DNA of 64,000 nucleotides, from the NCBI GenBank assembly GCA_017512745.1, contig JAFWEV010000098.1, positions 81,934 to 145,933 of the forward strand, given 5' to 3'. This stretch comes from Oscillospiraceae bacterium. Lineage in GTDB: Bacteria > Bacillota > Clostridia > Oscillospirales > Ruminococcaceae. The position numbers were made by a program, and so were the translations under genes. The notes below the pieces were generated by a model. The model had not been told where the DNA came from. It ran no database searches and saw nothing but the letters and a program-made list of their open reading frames with translations. Every line of letters starts with the position of its first letter. Positions within the stretch are counted from its first letter, which is position 1. Positions 40,492-49,956 of this stretch are shown here, piece after piece.

Positions 40492-41868
40492 ATGAGCTTT
40501 ACCCCGGAAGAAGTAACCCTTGAGCAGATACTCGCCGCGAGAGAGCGCAGAGCCTTTCGCCAGAGAGAGTTGCTCAAAAGCGGGAAAACTCTCATTTCTT
40601 TCACAATGAATATAGCCGGCCCTCAGAAAGTCTCTTCCCTTATACGCAGAGGCTTTTATGAGGGCTGTTCTCTTATAGAAAAAACTCTGGCGGCGGAGAA
40701 GATCGGGATCATAGCAAAAGAGATACAGGACGCGGTGACCGGATACGAGTGCCTCATCCTTCTCGATACAGGCGAAGCAAAAAGGGTAAAGAGATGCCTC
40801 GCTGCAGTCGAGGACAGGGATCCGCTCGGGCGTCTGTTCGACATAGACGTTATCTCGTCCGAAACAGGACATATTTCACGGTCCGAACTCGGATTCCCCG
40901 AGCGCCCGTGCCTCGTGTGCGGCGCGCCGGGAAGAACATGCGCGAGCAGGCGCGTGCATTCCGTGCGGGAACTGCAGGAGAAAACGAACGGGATACTCAA
41001 GAGTCATTTCATGAAGAAGGACGCCGATGCGGTTGCCGTGTGTGCCGTAAGGGCTCTTCTCTACGAGGTGTGCACTACCCCAAAGCCCGGACTGGTGGAT
41101 ATGAACAACACGGGAAGTCACAGCGACATGGACATGTTCACGTTTGTAGACAGTGTTGCGGCACTTGCCCCGTATTTCCGCAGGTGCGCAGAAATAGGTA
41201 TGGAGACTTCTTCGCTCGCACCGGGAGAGACATTCGGCATGCTGCGGACTGAGGGCAGGATCGCCGAAGGGGACATGCTTCGCGCGACCGGAGGAGTCAA
41301 TACCCACAAGGGTGCGATCTTCTCTCTAGGAACCGTGTGCGGAGCTGCGGGACGGCTCGCAACTGATGAAGGACTGTGCACCGACAGCGCACGCATAGCC
41401 CGTATGGCATCGGAGATGGTCACCGATGAGGTCAGTGAAGATTTTGACCGTATTTCCTGCGGAAGCACCCGCACGGCGGGAGAGACCCAGTTCGCAAAAT
41501 ACGGGATCCGGGGATGCAGGGGACAGGTGGCAGACGGACTTCCTGCGGTCATCGGAACGGGACTGCCATGCCTCAAAGAGGCCGTCTCCAGAGGAAAGAC
41601 GCTCAATGAAGCAGGCGCTGCCGCATTGCTGCATCTCATAGCCGGTGTTGAAGATGGCTGCATGATCTCACGCGGAGGTATAGATAAGCAGAGGCAGGCT
41701 GCGGAAAAGATAAGATCGGTAACAGAAGAAAACCCGTTTCCTGATGAGAGGACGATACGAGCACTGGATGATGAGTTCATCGCGGAAAGACTGTCTCCCG
41801 GAGGATGTGCCGATCTTCTGGCCATAAGTTTTATGATGTTATTTCTTGAACAGCATGAGGAATACTGA
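40492..41868 (+). CDS. citXG: CitX-CitG fusion: citrate lyase prosthetic-group transferase and synthase
   Basis: A 458-residue two-domain protein. The N-terminal CitX part (about 1-165) transfers the phosphoribosyl-dephospho-CoA group to CitD (EEVTLEQILAARERRAFRQ; DPLGRLFDIDVIS; RPCLVCGAPGRTCASRRVHSV). The C-terminal CitG part (about 185-458) makes triphosphoribosyl-dephospho-CoA (TPKPGLVDMNNTGSHSDMD; TGGVNTHKGAIFSLG). Such fusions are known as CitXG. It lies more than 20 kb from citDEF but is required to activate it, which ties the whole island together functionally. Confidence 0.94.
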   Translation: MSFTPEEVTLEQILAARERRAFRQRELLKSGKTLISFTMNIAGPQKVSSLIRRGFYEGCSLIEKTLAAEKIGIIAKEIQDAVTGYECLILLDTGEAKRVKRCLAAVEDRDPLGRLFDIDVISSETGHISRSELGFPERPCLVCGAPGRTCASRRVHSVRELQEKTNGILKSHFMKKDADAVAVCAVRALLYEVCTTPKPGLVDMNNTGSHSDMDMFTFVDSVAALAPYFRRCAEIGMETSSLAPGETFGMLRTEGRIAEGDMLRATGGVNTHKGAIFSLGTVCGAAGRLATDEGLCTDSARIARMASEMVTDEVSEDFDRISCGSTRTAGETQFAKYGIRGCRGQVADGLPAVIGTGLPCLKEAVSRGKTLNEAGAAALLHLIAGVEDGCMISRGGIDKQRQAAEKIRSVTEENPFPDERTIRALDDEFIAERLSPGGCADLLAISFMMLFLEQHEEY

Positions 41869-41892
41869 TTTTTTGAAGAAAGGAAATACGTT

Positions 41893-43155
41893 ATGCACGC
41901 AATAGAAAAGATCCTCGCAAAGAACAGCGGGAGGGAATCGGTCTGCACAGGCGAGATAGTGACGGCAAAGGTCGACTTTGCCGAGATCAACGACCTGTAT
42001 CTTCAGACCGTGTATTCCTTCTATGAAATGGGCGGTGAAAAGGTATGGGACAACACTAGGTGCGCGTTCGTGTTCGACCATTATGCGCCGTGCCCCGATA
42101 TCAAGAGCGCCTCCAATCACAGGGAGATGCGGGAGTTCGCGCAGAAGAATGACCTCAAGTATCACTTCGACACTGACTGCGGAGTGTGTCATCAGGTCAT
42201 GCCTGAAGCCGGAGTCATCTATCCCGGAATGATCATCGTCGCGACCGACAGCCATACAACGACTCACGGCGCATTCGGCGCGATGGGCACCGGATGCGGA
42301 GCCACGGATATGGCCACGATCATGATGACGGGCGAACTCTGGTTCCGTGTTCCCGAGATCATTGAAGTCCGCCTTGAAGGCAAGGCGCCAAAAGGCGTAT
42401 TTCCGAAGGACGTCATCCTCGCGGTCCTGGGAAAGATAAGGGCGGACGGAGCGGTCTACAAGGCGATAGATTTCACCGGAAGCTATGTCGAGGAACTCAA
42501 TGTCGCAGGCAGAATGACGATATGCAATATGGCGGTCGAAATGGGAGCCAAGACGGCGTATATGCAGCCGAACCAGGATGTTCTGGATTACGTCAGCAAG
42601 AGAGCCGTAAGACCGTATGAAGTTCAGTATACAGATCCCGATTTCGAATACGCGGAGTCGTATGTCATAGACGTATCCGAGCTTGAACCCGAACTCGCGT
42701 GCCCCAGCAGCGTTGAGAACGTTCACACTCTCGCAAGCGTTGTCGCAGAGGGAGACGTGAAGCTCGATCAGGGATATATCGGATCATGCACGGGAGGAAG
42801 AGTCGAGGATATAGAGGTCGCAGCCAAAATACTCAGGGGCAAACACATCCCTCCGTATACAAGGCTCATAATAGTTCCGGCTTCACGCGAGGTAATGCTT
42901 GAATGCCTTAAAAAAGGATATATACAGGATCTCATGGCCGCAGGCGCCACGGTAACGACACCCGGATGCGGAGCATGCCTCGGCGCGCATGAGGGCATTC
43001 TGGCTCCGGGAGAGACCTGCATCACGAGCACAAACCGCAACTTCCCAGGCCGCATGGGATCCACCGAAGCGAAAATGTATCTCGCAAGTCCCGCCACCGT
43101 AGCGGCGAGCCTGCTGAACGGTGTGATAACCGATCCGAGACCGTATCTTGACTGA
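41893..43155 (+). CDS. leuC: LeuC-type hydro-lyase large subunit (isopropylmalate/homoaconitate/dimethylmalate dehydratase family)
   Basis: A 420-residue [4Fe-4S] large subunit. Motifs are VATDSHTTTHGAFGAMGTGCGATDMA, the cluster cysteines in GSCTGGRVED and PGCGACLGAHEG, and NRNFPGRMGSTEAKMYLASP. The length and the CGACLGAHEG box fit the archaeal/clostridial HacA/LeuC type, which includes the catabolic 2,3-dimethylmalate dehydratase. No leuA or leuB is present, and the gene follows CitXG by 24 bases, so a catabolic isomerase or hydratase is more likely than leucine synthesis. The symbol is a family label. Confidence 0.9.
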   Translation: MHAIEKILAKNSGRESVCTGEIVTAKVDFAEINDLYLQTVYSFYEMGGEKVWDNTRCAFVFDHYAPCPDIKSASNHREMREFAQKNDLKYHFDTDCGVCHQVMPEAGVIYPGMIIVATDSHTTTHGAFGAMGTGCGATDMATIMMTGELWFRVPEIIEVRLEGKAPKGVFPKDVILAVLGKIRADGAVYKAIDFTGSYVEELNVAGRMTICNMAVEMGAKTAYMQPNQDVLDYVSKRAVRPYEVQYTDPDFEYAESYVIDVSELEPELACPSSVENVHTLASVVAEGDVKLDQGYIGSCTGGRVEDIEVAAKILRGKHIPPYTRLIIVPASREVMLECLKKGYIQDLMAAGATVTTPGCGACLGAHEGILAPGETCITSTNRNFPGRMGSTEAKMYLASPATVAASLLNGVITDPRPYLD

Positions 43156-43164
43156 TAAAGGAGA

Positions 43165-43674
43165 ATGACGATGAATACAGAGATCACCGGCAAGATAATT
43201 GTCGTAGGAGATAATATTGATACAGATCAGATCTATCCCGGAAGATTCCTGGCGATCACGGATCCTAAGGAGATAGGCAGCCACTGCCTCTGCGGAGTTA
43301 GCGAGGATATAGCCCCGAACTTCCCGCAGGGCGGGATCGTCGTAGCCGGAAGAAATTTCGGATGCGGTTCGAGCAGGGAGCACGCGCCTATCGCCCTTCT
43401 GAACATGGGAGCGTCGGCGGTTCTGGCCGATTCGTTCGCCCGGATATTCTTCCGCAACGCGGTGAACCTCGGCTTGCTTCCCGTTATATGCAAGGGAATC
43501 AGCAAACATGTCGAGAACGGACAGACGGTCACACTCGACCTCAAGTCATATACCGTTACGGTAAAAGAGACGGGAGAGGTACTGCCGTGCGAGCAGCTGG
43601 GAGACCAGGCGATGAAGATACTTGAAGCCGGCGGAATAAAGCCGATGATGCGGGCACGCTTCAAGAAGGACTGA
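43165..43674 (+). CDS. leuD: LeuD-type hydro-lyase small subunit
   Basis: A 169-residue swivel subunit, partner of the preceding gene (9-base gap, AAGGAG ribosome binding site). Motifs are VVGDNIDTDQIYPGRFL, VVAGRNFGCGSSREHAPIAL and LADSFARIFFRNAVNLGLLPVIC. Length fits the short LeuD/HacB type. It is the last gene of the organic-acid island and is followed by two hairpins. Confidence 0.92.
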   Translation: MTMNTEITGKIIVVGDNIDTDQIYPGRFLAITDPKEIGSHCLCGVSEDIAPNFPQGGIVVAGRNFGCGSSREHAPIALLNMGASAVLADSFARIFFRNAVNLGLLPVICKGISKHVENGQTVTLDLKSYTVTVKETGEVLPCEQLGDQAMKILEAGGIKPMMRARFKKD

Positions 43675-43680
43675 GGATCA

Positions 43681-43737
43681 CGGGTTTTCCAAACCCGGTC
43701 AAACAGATGCGCAACACCCGGCCAAGGCCGGGTGTTG
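43681..43737 (+). terminator. tandem hairpins ending the organic-acid island
   Basis: The first hairpin is CGGGTTT (43681-43687) with AAACCCG (43691-43697). The second is a perfect 12-base stem CAACACCCGGCC/GGCCGGGTGTTG (43712-43723, 43726-43737). No long T-run follows. Confidence 0.7.
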
Positions 43738-43807
43738 TCGTTATGTATTATCTATAGTGTATAATTGGATAAATCAGGAAAAACATATCGGATAAAGGGA
43801 CGGAGAC

Positions 43808-44581
43808 ATGCAAAAACTTCTGTTATTTGATCTTGACGGCACTTTGCTCACGACAGACAAAAGGATAACGGTGCGTTCACGGGAAGCCATAAGACGCGCG
43901 CAGGACGCGGGATATATTTACGGAGTCTGCACGTCGCGCGCCGCGGCGGTCGCGAACGTATTCGTGGAGGACTTCATGCCCGACATCATGATAGCAAGCG
44001 GCGGCGCCGTTATAATCGACAGAGGCAGATCCGTATACGAGAACAGTTTCACCGCGGATCAGACAAACTATGTGCTGAAGGTCTGCAGGGACATAGCGGG
44101 AGAGGACACAAAACTGACAATAGATACCGCGTTTGGACATCGTTCGAATTTTCCGTTCACACATCCTGTGTTCAGCAACTGGCCCGATGTGTATTCCGAT
44201 CTTTCCCGGTGGGATGATGACACCTGCCTCAAGGTGTGCGTTGAGATAACGGATGAAGGCGAAGCCGCAGAGATAGCTTCAAAGCTTACGGATTACGATA
44301 TGGTCCGGTTTGTCGGAGAGGACTGGTACAAGATATCCGTCAAGGACGCGACCAAGGAGAACGCCATACTCTGGCTGTGCGGACATCTCGGGATGGATAA
44401 AAAGGACATGATCGCATTCGGCGACGACCTCATAGATATAGGGATGCTGAAACTGTGCGGTACGGGAGTGGCGATGGAGAATGCGCTTCCGGAAGTGAAG
44501 GAAGCCGCGGACATCATCATAGGATCGAATGACAATGACGGCATAGCCGACTATATAGAGGAATACCTGCTCCGAAAGTAA
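43808..44581 (+). CDS. HAD-superfamily Cof-type sugar phosphatase
   Basis: A 257-residue HAD IIB hydrolase. Motif I is LLFDLDGTLLTTDKRI, motif II is YGVCTSRAAAV, the motif III lysine lies in the KDATKENAI region, and motif IV is MIAFGDDLIDIGML. The family dephosphorylates sugar phosphates or flavin-type substrates in the cytoplasm. A TATAAT at 43760-43765 is a possible -10. It appears to be a single-gene unit and has no evident link to its neighbours. Confidence 0.92.
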   Translation: MQKLLLFDLDGTLLTTDKRITVRSREAIRRAQDAGYIYGVCTSRAAAVANVFVEDFMPDIMIASGGAVIIDRGRSVYENSFTADQTNYVLKVCRDIAGEDTKLTIDTAFGHRSNFPFTHPVFSNWPDVYSDLSRWDDDTCLKVCVEITDEGEAAEIASKLTDYDMVRFVGEDWYKISVKDATKENAILWLCGHLGMDKKDMIAFGDDLIDIGMLKLCGTGVAMENALPEVKEAADIIIGSNDNDGIADYIEEYLLRK

Positions 44582-44674
44582 GCCGCAGAGCTCCTGAAAA
44601 ACATAGCAAAGTATTGTAGAATTAAGATATAGAGGAAATATATCGCATGAGTTGAGTCATCCAGGGCTCGGGAC

Positions 44675-47600
44675 ATGGAGAAGAGAATGGAAGAACAGAG
44701 ATACAAAGCCTTTATATCCTACAGGCATCAGTCTCCGGATCAGGAGATAGCTAAACGTCTGCATTCCCTTATAGAGAATTTCGATATACCCTCATCCATA
44801 AAAAGCACCCTCGGCATCAGAAAGATGGGGAGAGTGTTCAGGGACGAAGAAGAGCTGCCGCTGTCAGCCAGCCTCGGGGAAGATATCCACCGTGCGCTGG
44901 ACAACAGCGAGTGGCTCATTTGCATTTGTTCGCCCAGATATCTCGAATCCAAATGGTGTCTTGAGGAACTCAATTACTTCATAGCTTCCGGCAGAAGGGA
45001 CCACGTCCTTGCCATCCTCGTCGAGGGAGAGCCCGAACAGGCATTCCCACACGCGATGCGCTTTGAGGAGATAGACGGAGAAGAAGTCGAGAACGAACCT
45101 CTCGCTGCGGATGTGCGCGCGGATTCTCTCGCAGGAAGTCTCTCAAAACTGAAGAACGAGAAGCTCAGGATCATGGCTCCGATGCTCGGAGTCACGTATG
45201 ACGATCTCCGGCAGAGGGCGAGACAGAGAAGGACGAGGATAGCCGCAGCCGCGGCGTTCTCGGTCATAGCGCTGCTCAGCTCGTTCCTGATCTATGCCGT
45301 AAACAAGAATAAACAGATAAACGAGGAGAGGAATGCTGCTCTCATAGCCGAGTCGAAGTGGCTGTCGAAATCTGCGGCCGAAGCGCTGGCGAATAACGAC
45401 AGAATGCTCTCGCTGATGCTGTACCTGGAAGCACTGCCCAAAGATCTCGCCGATCCCGAGAGACCGGTCATTGACGAGGCCGCCAACGGATTGATAAGCG
45501 CAGTCATAGGGTCGAACGCGACAAACAAGTATGCGGGCGTGACAGAAATGGATCTGGATTACACATTCGGTAACAGGATCACGGATCTGGTTGCGATAGG
45601 GAATAAGATATTCTTCACCTCCAAGGACAGGATCGCCGTCTATGATCTGGATACCGGCAATCACATAAAAGACCTGGAATGCGGAGAGGGCGATATATAC
45701 GGAACTTCCATACGCAGCGAAGAAGACTATCTCGTATATCACAAAGACTATTTCGAGCAGCATTACACATTTGCGGATACGAGGATAGAGACATACGAGG
45801 AGAGTTATCAGTACGAGGCTCCGTTCGAACAGGAAGACCCTAACGGCTACAATATCTATACGATCTCCTTCTATGAGGGTCAGGCCGAGAAAGGCGTATA
45901 CGGTGACAGGAACTGGCTGCACACCGAGAACCAGTCATGGAAAGTGCCCGACCGCAGATTCGAGACAGGCATAGCGAACGCGCATCTTACGGGCGAGGAT
46001 TTCCTGCTCACCCTGTATAACGCATCCACCTATAATGTATACGAGTTCAGCAACGTCGTCCTTATAGACAAATACAACGAAATAGTCAATGAGTACACAT
46101 ATACTGTCGGAACCACAGATTACTGGGGGGAGGTATTTGACGCCATAGCTTCTCCCGACGGCAAAGTCATTTTCGGAAAGTCATCCCATCACATATATCT
46201 GTGGAACAGGCAATCCGCGGAATGGTTCAGGACAGTCTCGATAGACCGTTTCGACAACACGGAGATCAGGGAGATACGCGCTCCGTCACAGAACAAACTC
46301 ACGTACATCGCGGTACTGACAAAGGGCGGAAACGTGTATTTCTATGATTACGTCAAGGACGAGGTGACCGTCAAGCTCGACAACGGATTCTATCATCTCG
46401 GCTCCATGATGTTCAATTACGACGGCAACAGGATCCTGTGCAGCGCGGATTACGACAATGGCCTCATATTCAGCTGCACGGACGGGAGCCTCCTTGAGAA
46501 CCTTGAATCGCCGTTCCCGAGCAGCATGGCGGAGTACGCGATCAGGGATTATTACGGAAATGCCAAGAGCGATACATACATAATCCTCGCGAACGGCTCA
46601 TACGGTTACCACAACGACAGGAACATCACGAAGATGATGATCTATTCGACCAATGCCGGAAACGAGACCGACAAGTACAAGACAGTGCTTCCCGTGAGCG
46701 GTTTCTCCGAGGCCGAGTTCTCGTCAGACGGCAAAACGGTGTGGCTCACACAGGGCGGACCGAATCCAATAAACGCCCCTATGGTCGTGTGCGATGTCAG
46801 CACCGGGAAATACATAACGACGATAGACGATCTGGCCGCCAACCTGAACAAGTGCAGGAATCGAATGATAACGGTGCCGTCGATGTACGACCTCAGTTTC
46901 AACGCCGAAGATCTCCCACACTTCAGGGTATACGACGAGGAGACGTTTGAGGAGATAAAGAGAGTGTATCCTTTGTACCCCAACGTTTACGGCAGGGAAG
47001 GCCAATATAACAGTGAGCTGACAGGACTTCTGTTTGCGAGACCGCAGTTCACCGATGATGAACAGTACATGATACTGCAGTGGGATCATTCGGAGAACCT
47101 CACTTATTCGCAGCCATTCGTTTTCGTTTACGACACGGACACATGGGAGGAGCAGTGGCATATCGGCATATATAACGCATACGACAGAGAGAACAATTCG
47201 GTGATGCCCGAGACCGACTCGTTTGAGGGCGATCTCTATGTCTTCGCTTATCCTGCCGGGAACGACAAAGTGCTCGTCGAATATATGTACGGGATGCCCA
47301 GCTACAAGATCCAGTACGGATACAACCAGATCGCCTTTGAACTGAGAGATGTGAAGACGGGCGAAGTTCTGGATAAGTTCGTCCCCGAGGGAACATTCCT
47401 CACCGCGTACAGCAAAGAGAGAGAGCAGATAGGCCTGTTTGCCAGTGAGGAGAAATACGAGGCGAAAGAACCTGAGTACGTCTTCTACGTGTGGGATTTT
47501 GAAAATCTCGCAGACACATATGAACCTCTGCCGACTGAAGAAGAGGACAAAAACGCCGTTGATTACGGAGGCGGTGTCCGCGCTGAATACGGTGATCTCA

Positions 47601-47764
47601 AACTCGTGGGCAACGGAAACGAGTATTATCTCCTGAAAGTTCCTACCCTTGAAGAGGCGATGGAATCAGCAAGGAAGGTACTCGACGGAAGAGAGCTTTC
47701 CGACGCCCAGCGGGAACAGTATTTCCTCGTAACTGCCGAAGAGGAGACACAGAAAGACAGTTAA
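44675..47764 (+). CDS. TIR-domain membrane protein with large repeat (beta-propeller-like) C-terminus
   Basis: A 1029-residue protein. The N-terminal TIR domain (about residues 6-140) begins YKAFISYRHQSPDQEIAKRL, has box-like GRVFRDEEELPLSAS and the BB/catalytic region CSPRYLESKWCLEELNYF, whose Glu is the NADase-type residue. A basic stretch and one transmembrane helix follow (AAAAAFSVIALLSSFLIYAV, about 190-210). Then comes a helical segment (ALIAESKWLSKSAAEALANNDRMLSLMLYLEAL) like those before WD40 propellers, and about 750 residues of beta-rich, Tyr/Asp-rich repeats. The topology suggests a TIR effector tethered to the membrane with a sensor domain. The in-frame ATG at 44687, preceded by GGAG, is an alternative start. 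Immune or signalling function is inference. Confidence 0.88.
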   Translation: MEKRMEEQRYKAFISYRHQSPDQEIAKRLHSLIENFDIPSSIKSTLGIRKMGRVFRDEEELPLSASLGEDIHRALDNSEWLICICSPRYLESKWCLEELNYFIASGRRDHVLAILVEGEPEQAFPHAMRFEEIDGEEVENEPLAADVRADSLAGSLSKLKNEKLRIMAPMLGVTYDDLRQRARQRRTRIAAAAAFSVIALLSSFLIYAVNKNKQINEERNAALIAESKWLSKSAAEALANNDRMLSLMLYLEALPKDLADPERPVIDEAANGLISAVIGSNATNKYAGVTEMDLDYTFGNRITDLVAIGNKIFFTSKDRIAVYDLDTGNHIKDLECGEGDIYGTSIRSEEDYLVYHKDYFEQHYTFADTRIETYEESYQYEAPFEQEDPNGYNIYTISFYEGQAEKGVYGDRNWLHTENQSWKVPDRRFETGIANAHLTGEDFLLTLYNASTYNVYEFSNVVLIDKYNEIVNEYTYTVGTTDYWGEVFDAIASPDGKVIFGKSSHHIYLWNRQSAEWFRTVSIDRFDNTEIREIRAPSQNKLTYIAVLTKGGNVYFYDYVKDEVTVKLDNGFYHLGSMMFNYDGNRILCSADYDNGLIFSCTDGSLLENLESPFPSSMAEYAIRDYYGNAKSDTYIILANGSYGYHNDRNITKMMIYSTNAGNETDKYKTVLPVSGFSEAEFSSDGKTVWLTQGGPNPINAPMVVCDVSTGKYITTIDDLAANLNKCRNRMITVPSMYDLSFNAEDLPHFRVYDEETFEEIKRVYPLYPNVYGREGQYNSELTGLLFARPQFTDDEQYMILQWDHSENLTYSQPFVFVYDTDTWEEQWHIGIYNAYDRENNSVMPETDSFEGDLYVFAYPAGNDKVLVEYMYGMPSYKIQYGYNQIAFELRDVKTGEVLDKFVPEGTFLTAYSKEREQIGLFASEEKYEAKEPEYVFYVWDFENLADTYEPLPTEEEDKNAVDYGGGVRAEYGDLKLVGNGNEYYLLKVPTLEEAMESARKVLDGRELSDAQREQYFLVTAEEETQKDS

Positions 47765-47780
47765 GTTTCTGAAAGAAAAA

Positions 47781-47820
47781 AGGACCGGTGAAACGGAATC
47801 AGCTCCGTTTCACCGGTCCT
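47781..47820. terminator. bidirectional terminator between the TIR gene and the metal ATPase
   Basis: A perfect 17-base stem (47781-47797 and 47804-47820) with loop ATCAGC. An A-run precedes it on the left, giving a T-run for leftward transcripts, and CTTATAT lies on the right. It serves both convergent genes. Confidence 0.9.
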
Positions 47821-47831
47821 CTTATATACGG

Positions 47832-49703
47832 TTAGTCTGTTTTGAGAGCTCTCATGGAGTTGAGTATCGCTATCACCGCGACCCCCACATCTCCGAATAC
47901 AGCTTCCCACATGGTGGCCACGCCGAAGGCGCCGAGAATAAGGATCAGAGCCTTGACGCCCAGAGCGAATATTACGTTTTCGCGGACGATACGCATTGTC
48001 TTCTTCGCAATCTTCACGATGGACGGGATCTTTCTGATGTCGTCGTCCATGATGACGATATCGGCGGCTTCTATAGCTGCATCAGATCCGAGACTTCCCA
48101 TCGCTATGCCGACATCGGCCCGCATGAGAACGGGAGCGTCGTTGAGTCCGTCTCCGACAAATCCGACTGTGGATCTCTCATGCATCCTGAGAAGTTCCTC
48201 AACTTTTTCGACTTTGTCGGCCGGAAGCAGTTCGCAGTGGATCTCATCGAGAGCCAGTTCTTCCGCGACCGCAACAGCGGTCTCCTTGCGGTCGCCGGTG
48301 AGCATGACTGTCTTGGAAATACCGGCGTCGTGCATTGCCCGAATGGCTTCCTTCGCGCCTTCCTTGATCGTATCGGATATAAGGATGGAACCGATGAATT
48401 TCGAGTCGTATGCGACATAGATGACCGTTCCCGGCAGCGTATTTTGCTCATAATCAATGCCGTTTGCCTGCATGAGCTTTGCGTTTCCGAGAAGCAGGAC
48501 TTTTCCGTCCAGTCTGGATGAGACACCCTGGCCGCTTATCTCCTGTTCGTCGGTCACGCGGTGTCTTGAGAGTTCTTTTCCGTAAGCTTCGATCACCGAC
48601 TGGGCGATGGGATGCGTCGAAAAACTCTCGCCGTGAGCGGCGATGGTCAGCAGACCTTCTGCGTCAAGATCGATGCCGGAAGCGGGAAAGATGCGGGCAA
48701 CTTTGAATTCTCCCTTCGTAAGTGTGCCGGTCTTGTCGAAGACTATGGTGCCCATATCGGCTGCGGCTTCAAGATAGTTGCTGCCCTTGACGAGCACGCC
48801 GATCTTCGAGGCTGCGCCGATACCTCCGAAGAATCCCAGGGGGACTGAGATGACCAGCGCGCACGGACATGAGACAATGAGGAATATACATGCTCTGTGG
48901 ACCCACCCCGAAATGGGCTGGTGCAGTATGAGGGGAGGGATGAACGCCAGCAGGGCGGCGCCTATGGTAACGCTGGGGGTGTAATATCTCGCGAATCTTG
49001 TTATGAAGTTTTCGAGTTTTGCCTTCTTCTCGCTGGCGGTCTCGACGAGTTCCAGGATCTTGGCGACCGTGGAGTCCTCGTATGCCTTCGTGACCCTGAC
49101 TCTCAGCGGTGAATCGCCGTTGACGCATCCGCTGATGATAGCGTCTCCCTCTGATACGCGTCTCGGAACGGATTCGCCTGTCAGTGCAGCCGTGTCGAGG
49201 AAGGAAGAGCCTTCGATAACGATGCCGTCGAGAGGAACTTTCTCTCCGGGACGGATCACTATTACGCTTCCTATCTCAACATCGTCGGGATCGACTTCTT
49301 CAACGTCGCCGTCGACCTCCAGATTGGCGTATTCGGGAGCGATGCTCATCATATCCGAGATGGACTGTCTTGATTTGCCTACGGCGTAATTCTGGAACAG
49401 CTCTCCCACCTGGTAGAACAGCATGACGGCGCATGCCTCCGAGTACTCTCCGATACCGAAGGCCGCGAACGTCGCGACCATCATGAGGAAGTTCTCATCG
49501 AACACCTGACCGTGTGATATATTTCTGAATGCTTTATATATGATGTCATAGCCTATGATCACATACGGCACTGCAAACATAATGGCCTTGCTCCATACGG
49601 GAAGGCCATTTAGAGTTCCGGTCTTTTCCAGAATGAAAAGCACAAGGAAAAGTGTGAATGAGGCTATGATCCTGTAAAGCATGGTTTTCTGCTTTTTGGT
49701 CAT
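47832..49703 (-). CDS. heavy-metal P1B-type ATPase (Zn/Cd/Pb efflux type)
   Basis: A 623-residue metal-pumping ATPase with eight predicted helices. Motifs are the actuator TGES in ALTGESVPR, the metal-binding SCPCALVIS in the sixth helix, the phosphorylated Asp in FDKTGTLTKGEF, the HP motif in FSTHPIAQ and the hinge VGFVGDGLNDAPVL. CPC with a following Lys-type context is typical of the Zn2+/Cd2+/Pb2+ group. It has no N-terminal HMA domain; that domain is encoded separately just upstream at 49726. It forms an operon with hma and arsR on the minus strand. Confidence 0.95.
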   Translation of the reverse strand: MTKKQKTMLYRIIASFTLFLVLFILEKTGTLNGLPVWSKAIMFAVPYVIIGYDIIYKAFRNISHGQVFDENFLMMVATFAAFGIGEYSEACAVMLFYQVGELFQNYAVGKSRQSISDMMSIAPEYANLEVDGDVEEVDPDDVEIGSVIVIRPGEKVPLDGIVIEGSSFLDTAALTGESVPRRVSEGDAIISGCVNGDSPLRVRVTKAYEDSTVAKILELVETASEKKAKLENFITRFARYYTPSVTIGAALLAFIPPLILHQPISGWVHRACIFLIVSCPCALVISVPLGFFGGIGAASKIGVLVKGSNYLEAAADMGTIVFDKTGTLTKGEFKVARIFPASGIDLDAEGLLTIAAHGESFSTHPIAQSVIEAYGKELSRHRVTDEQEISGQGVSSRLDGKVLLLGNAKLMQANGIDYEQNTLPGTVIYVAYDSKFIGSILISDTIKEGAKEAIRAMHDAGISKTVMLTGDRKETAVAVAEELALDEIHCELLPADKVEKVEELLRMHERSTVGFVGDGLNDAPVLMRADVGIAMGSLGSDAAIEAADIVIMDDDIRKIPSIVKIAKKTMRIVRENVIFALGVKALILILGAFGVATMWEAVFGDVGVAVIAILNSMRALKTD

Positions 49704-49725
49704 AGTGAAACCTCTTTCGGATATC

Positions 49726-49941
49726 TTATACCTCTATGACTGTGTCCGGTTCGATCCTCTTGGCAGTTTTAAGGACCTCTTCCAGAACGCTTTCAAAGAT
49801 CTCGTCGGCAGCGACGAGAGTGAGTTTCTGAGTCAGGAAATTGACTTTCGCATCGTCTACGCCCTCAATCTTTTTGATGGCGTCTTCGAGTTTTGCGGCG
49901 CAGTTTGCGCAGTCGACTTCGCAGTTGAATTTCTTTTTCAT
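49726..49941 (-). CDS. free-standing heavy-metal-associated (HMA) domain protein
   Basis: A 71-residue ferredoxin-like metallochaperone. The metal-binding CxxC is in EVDCANCAAKLEDAI (Cys10 and Cys13), with the acidic Asp before it that is typical of Zn/Cd-type domains. It probably delivers metal to the ATPase 22 bases downstream, replacing the N-terminal domain that the ATPase lacks. It has a GGGGG-type ribosome binding site. Confidence 0.92.
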   Translation of the reverse strand: MKKKFNCEVDCANCAAKLEDAIKKIEGVDDAKVNFLTQKLTLVAADEIFESVLEEVLKTAKRIEPDTVIEV

Positions 49942-49956
49942 GATAGTACCCCCAAA

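Noticed and set aside
41893..43674. Leucine biosynthesis leuCD
   Set aside because: No leuA or leuB is nearby, and the genes follow the CitXG fusion in a catabolic island; a biosynthetic role cannot be excluded but is not favoured.
47832..49703. Copper-exporting ATPase
   Set aside because: It has the CPC motif, but the HMA partner (DCANC) and the ArsR/SmtB-type repressor and operator fit Zn/Cd/Pb export better.
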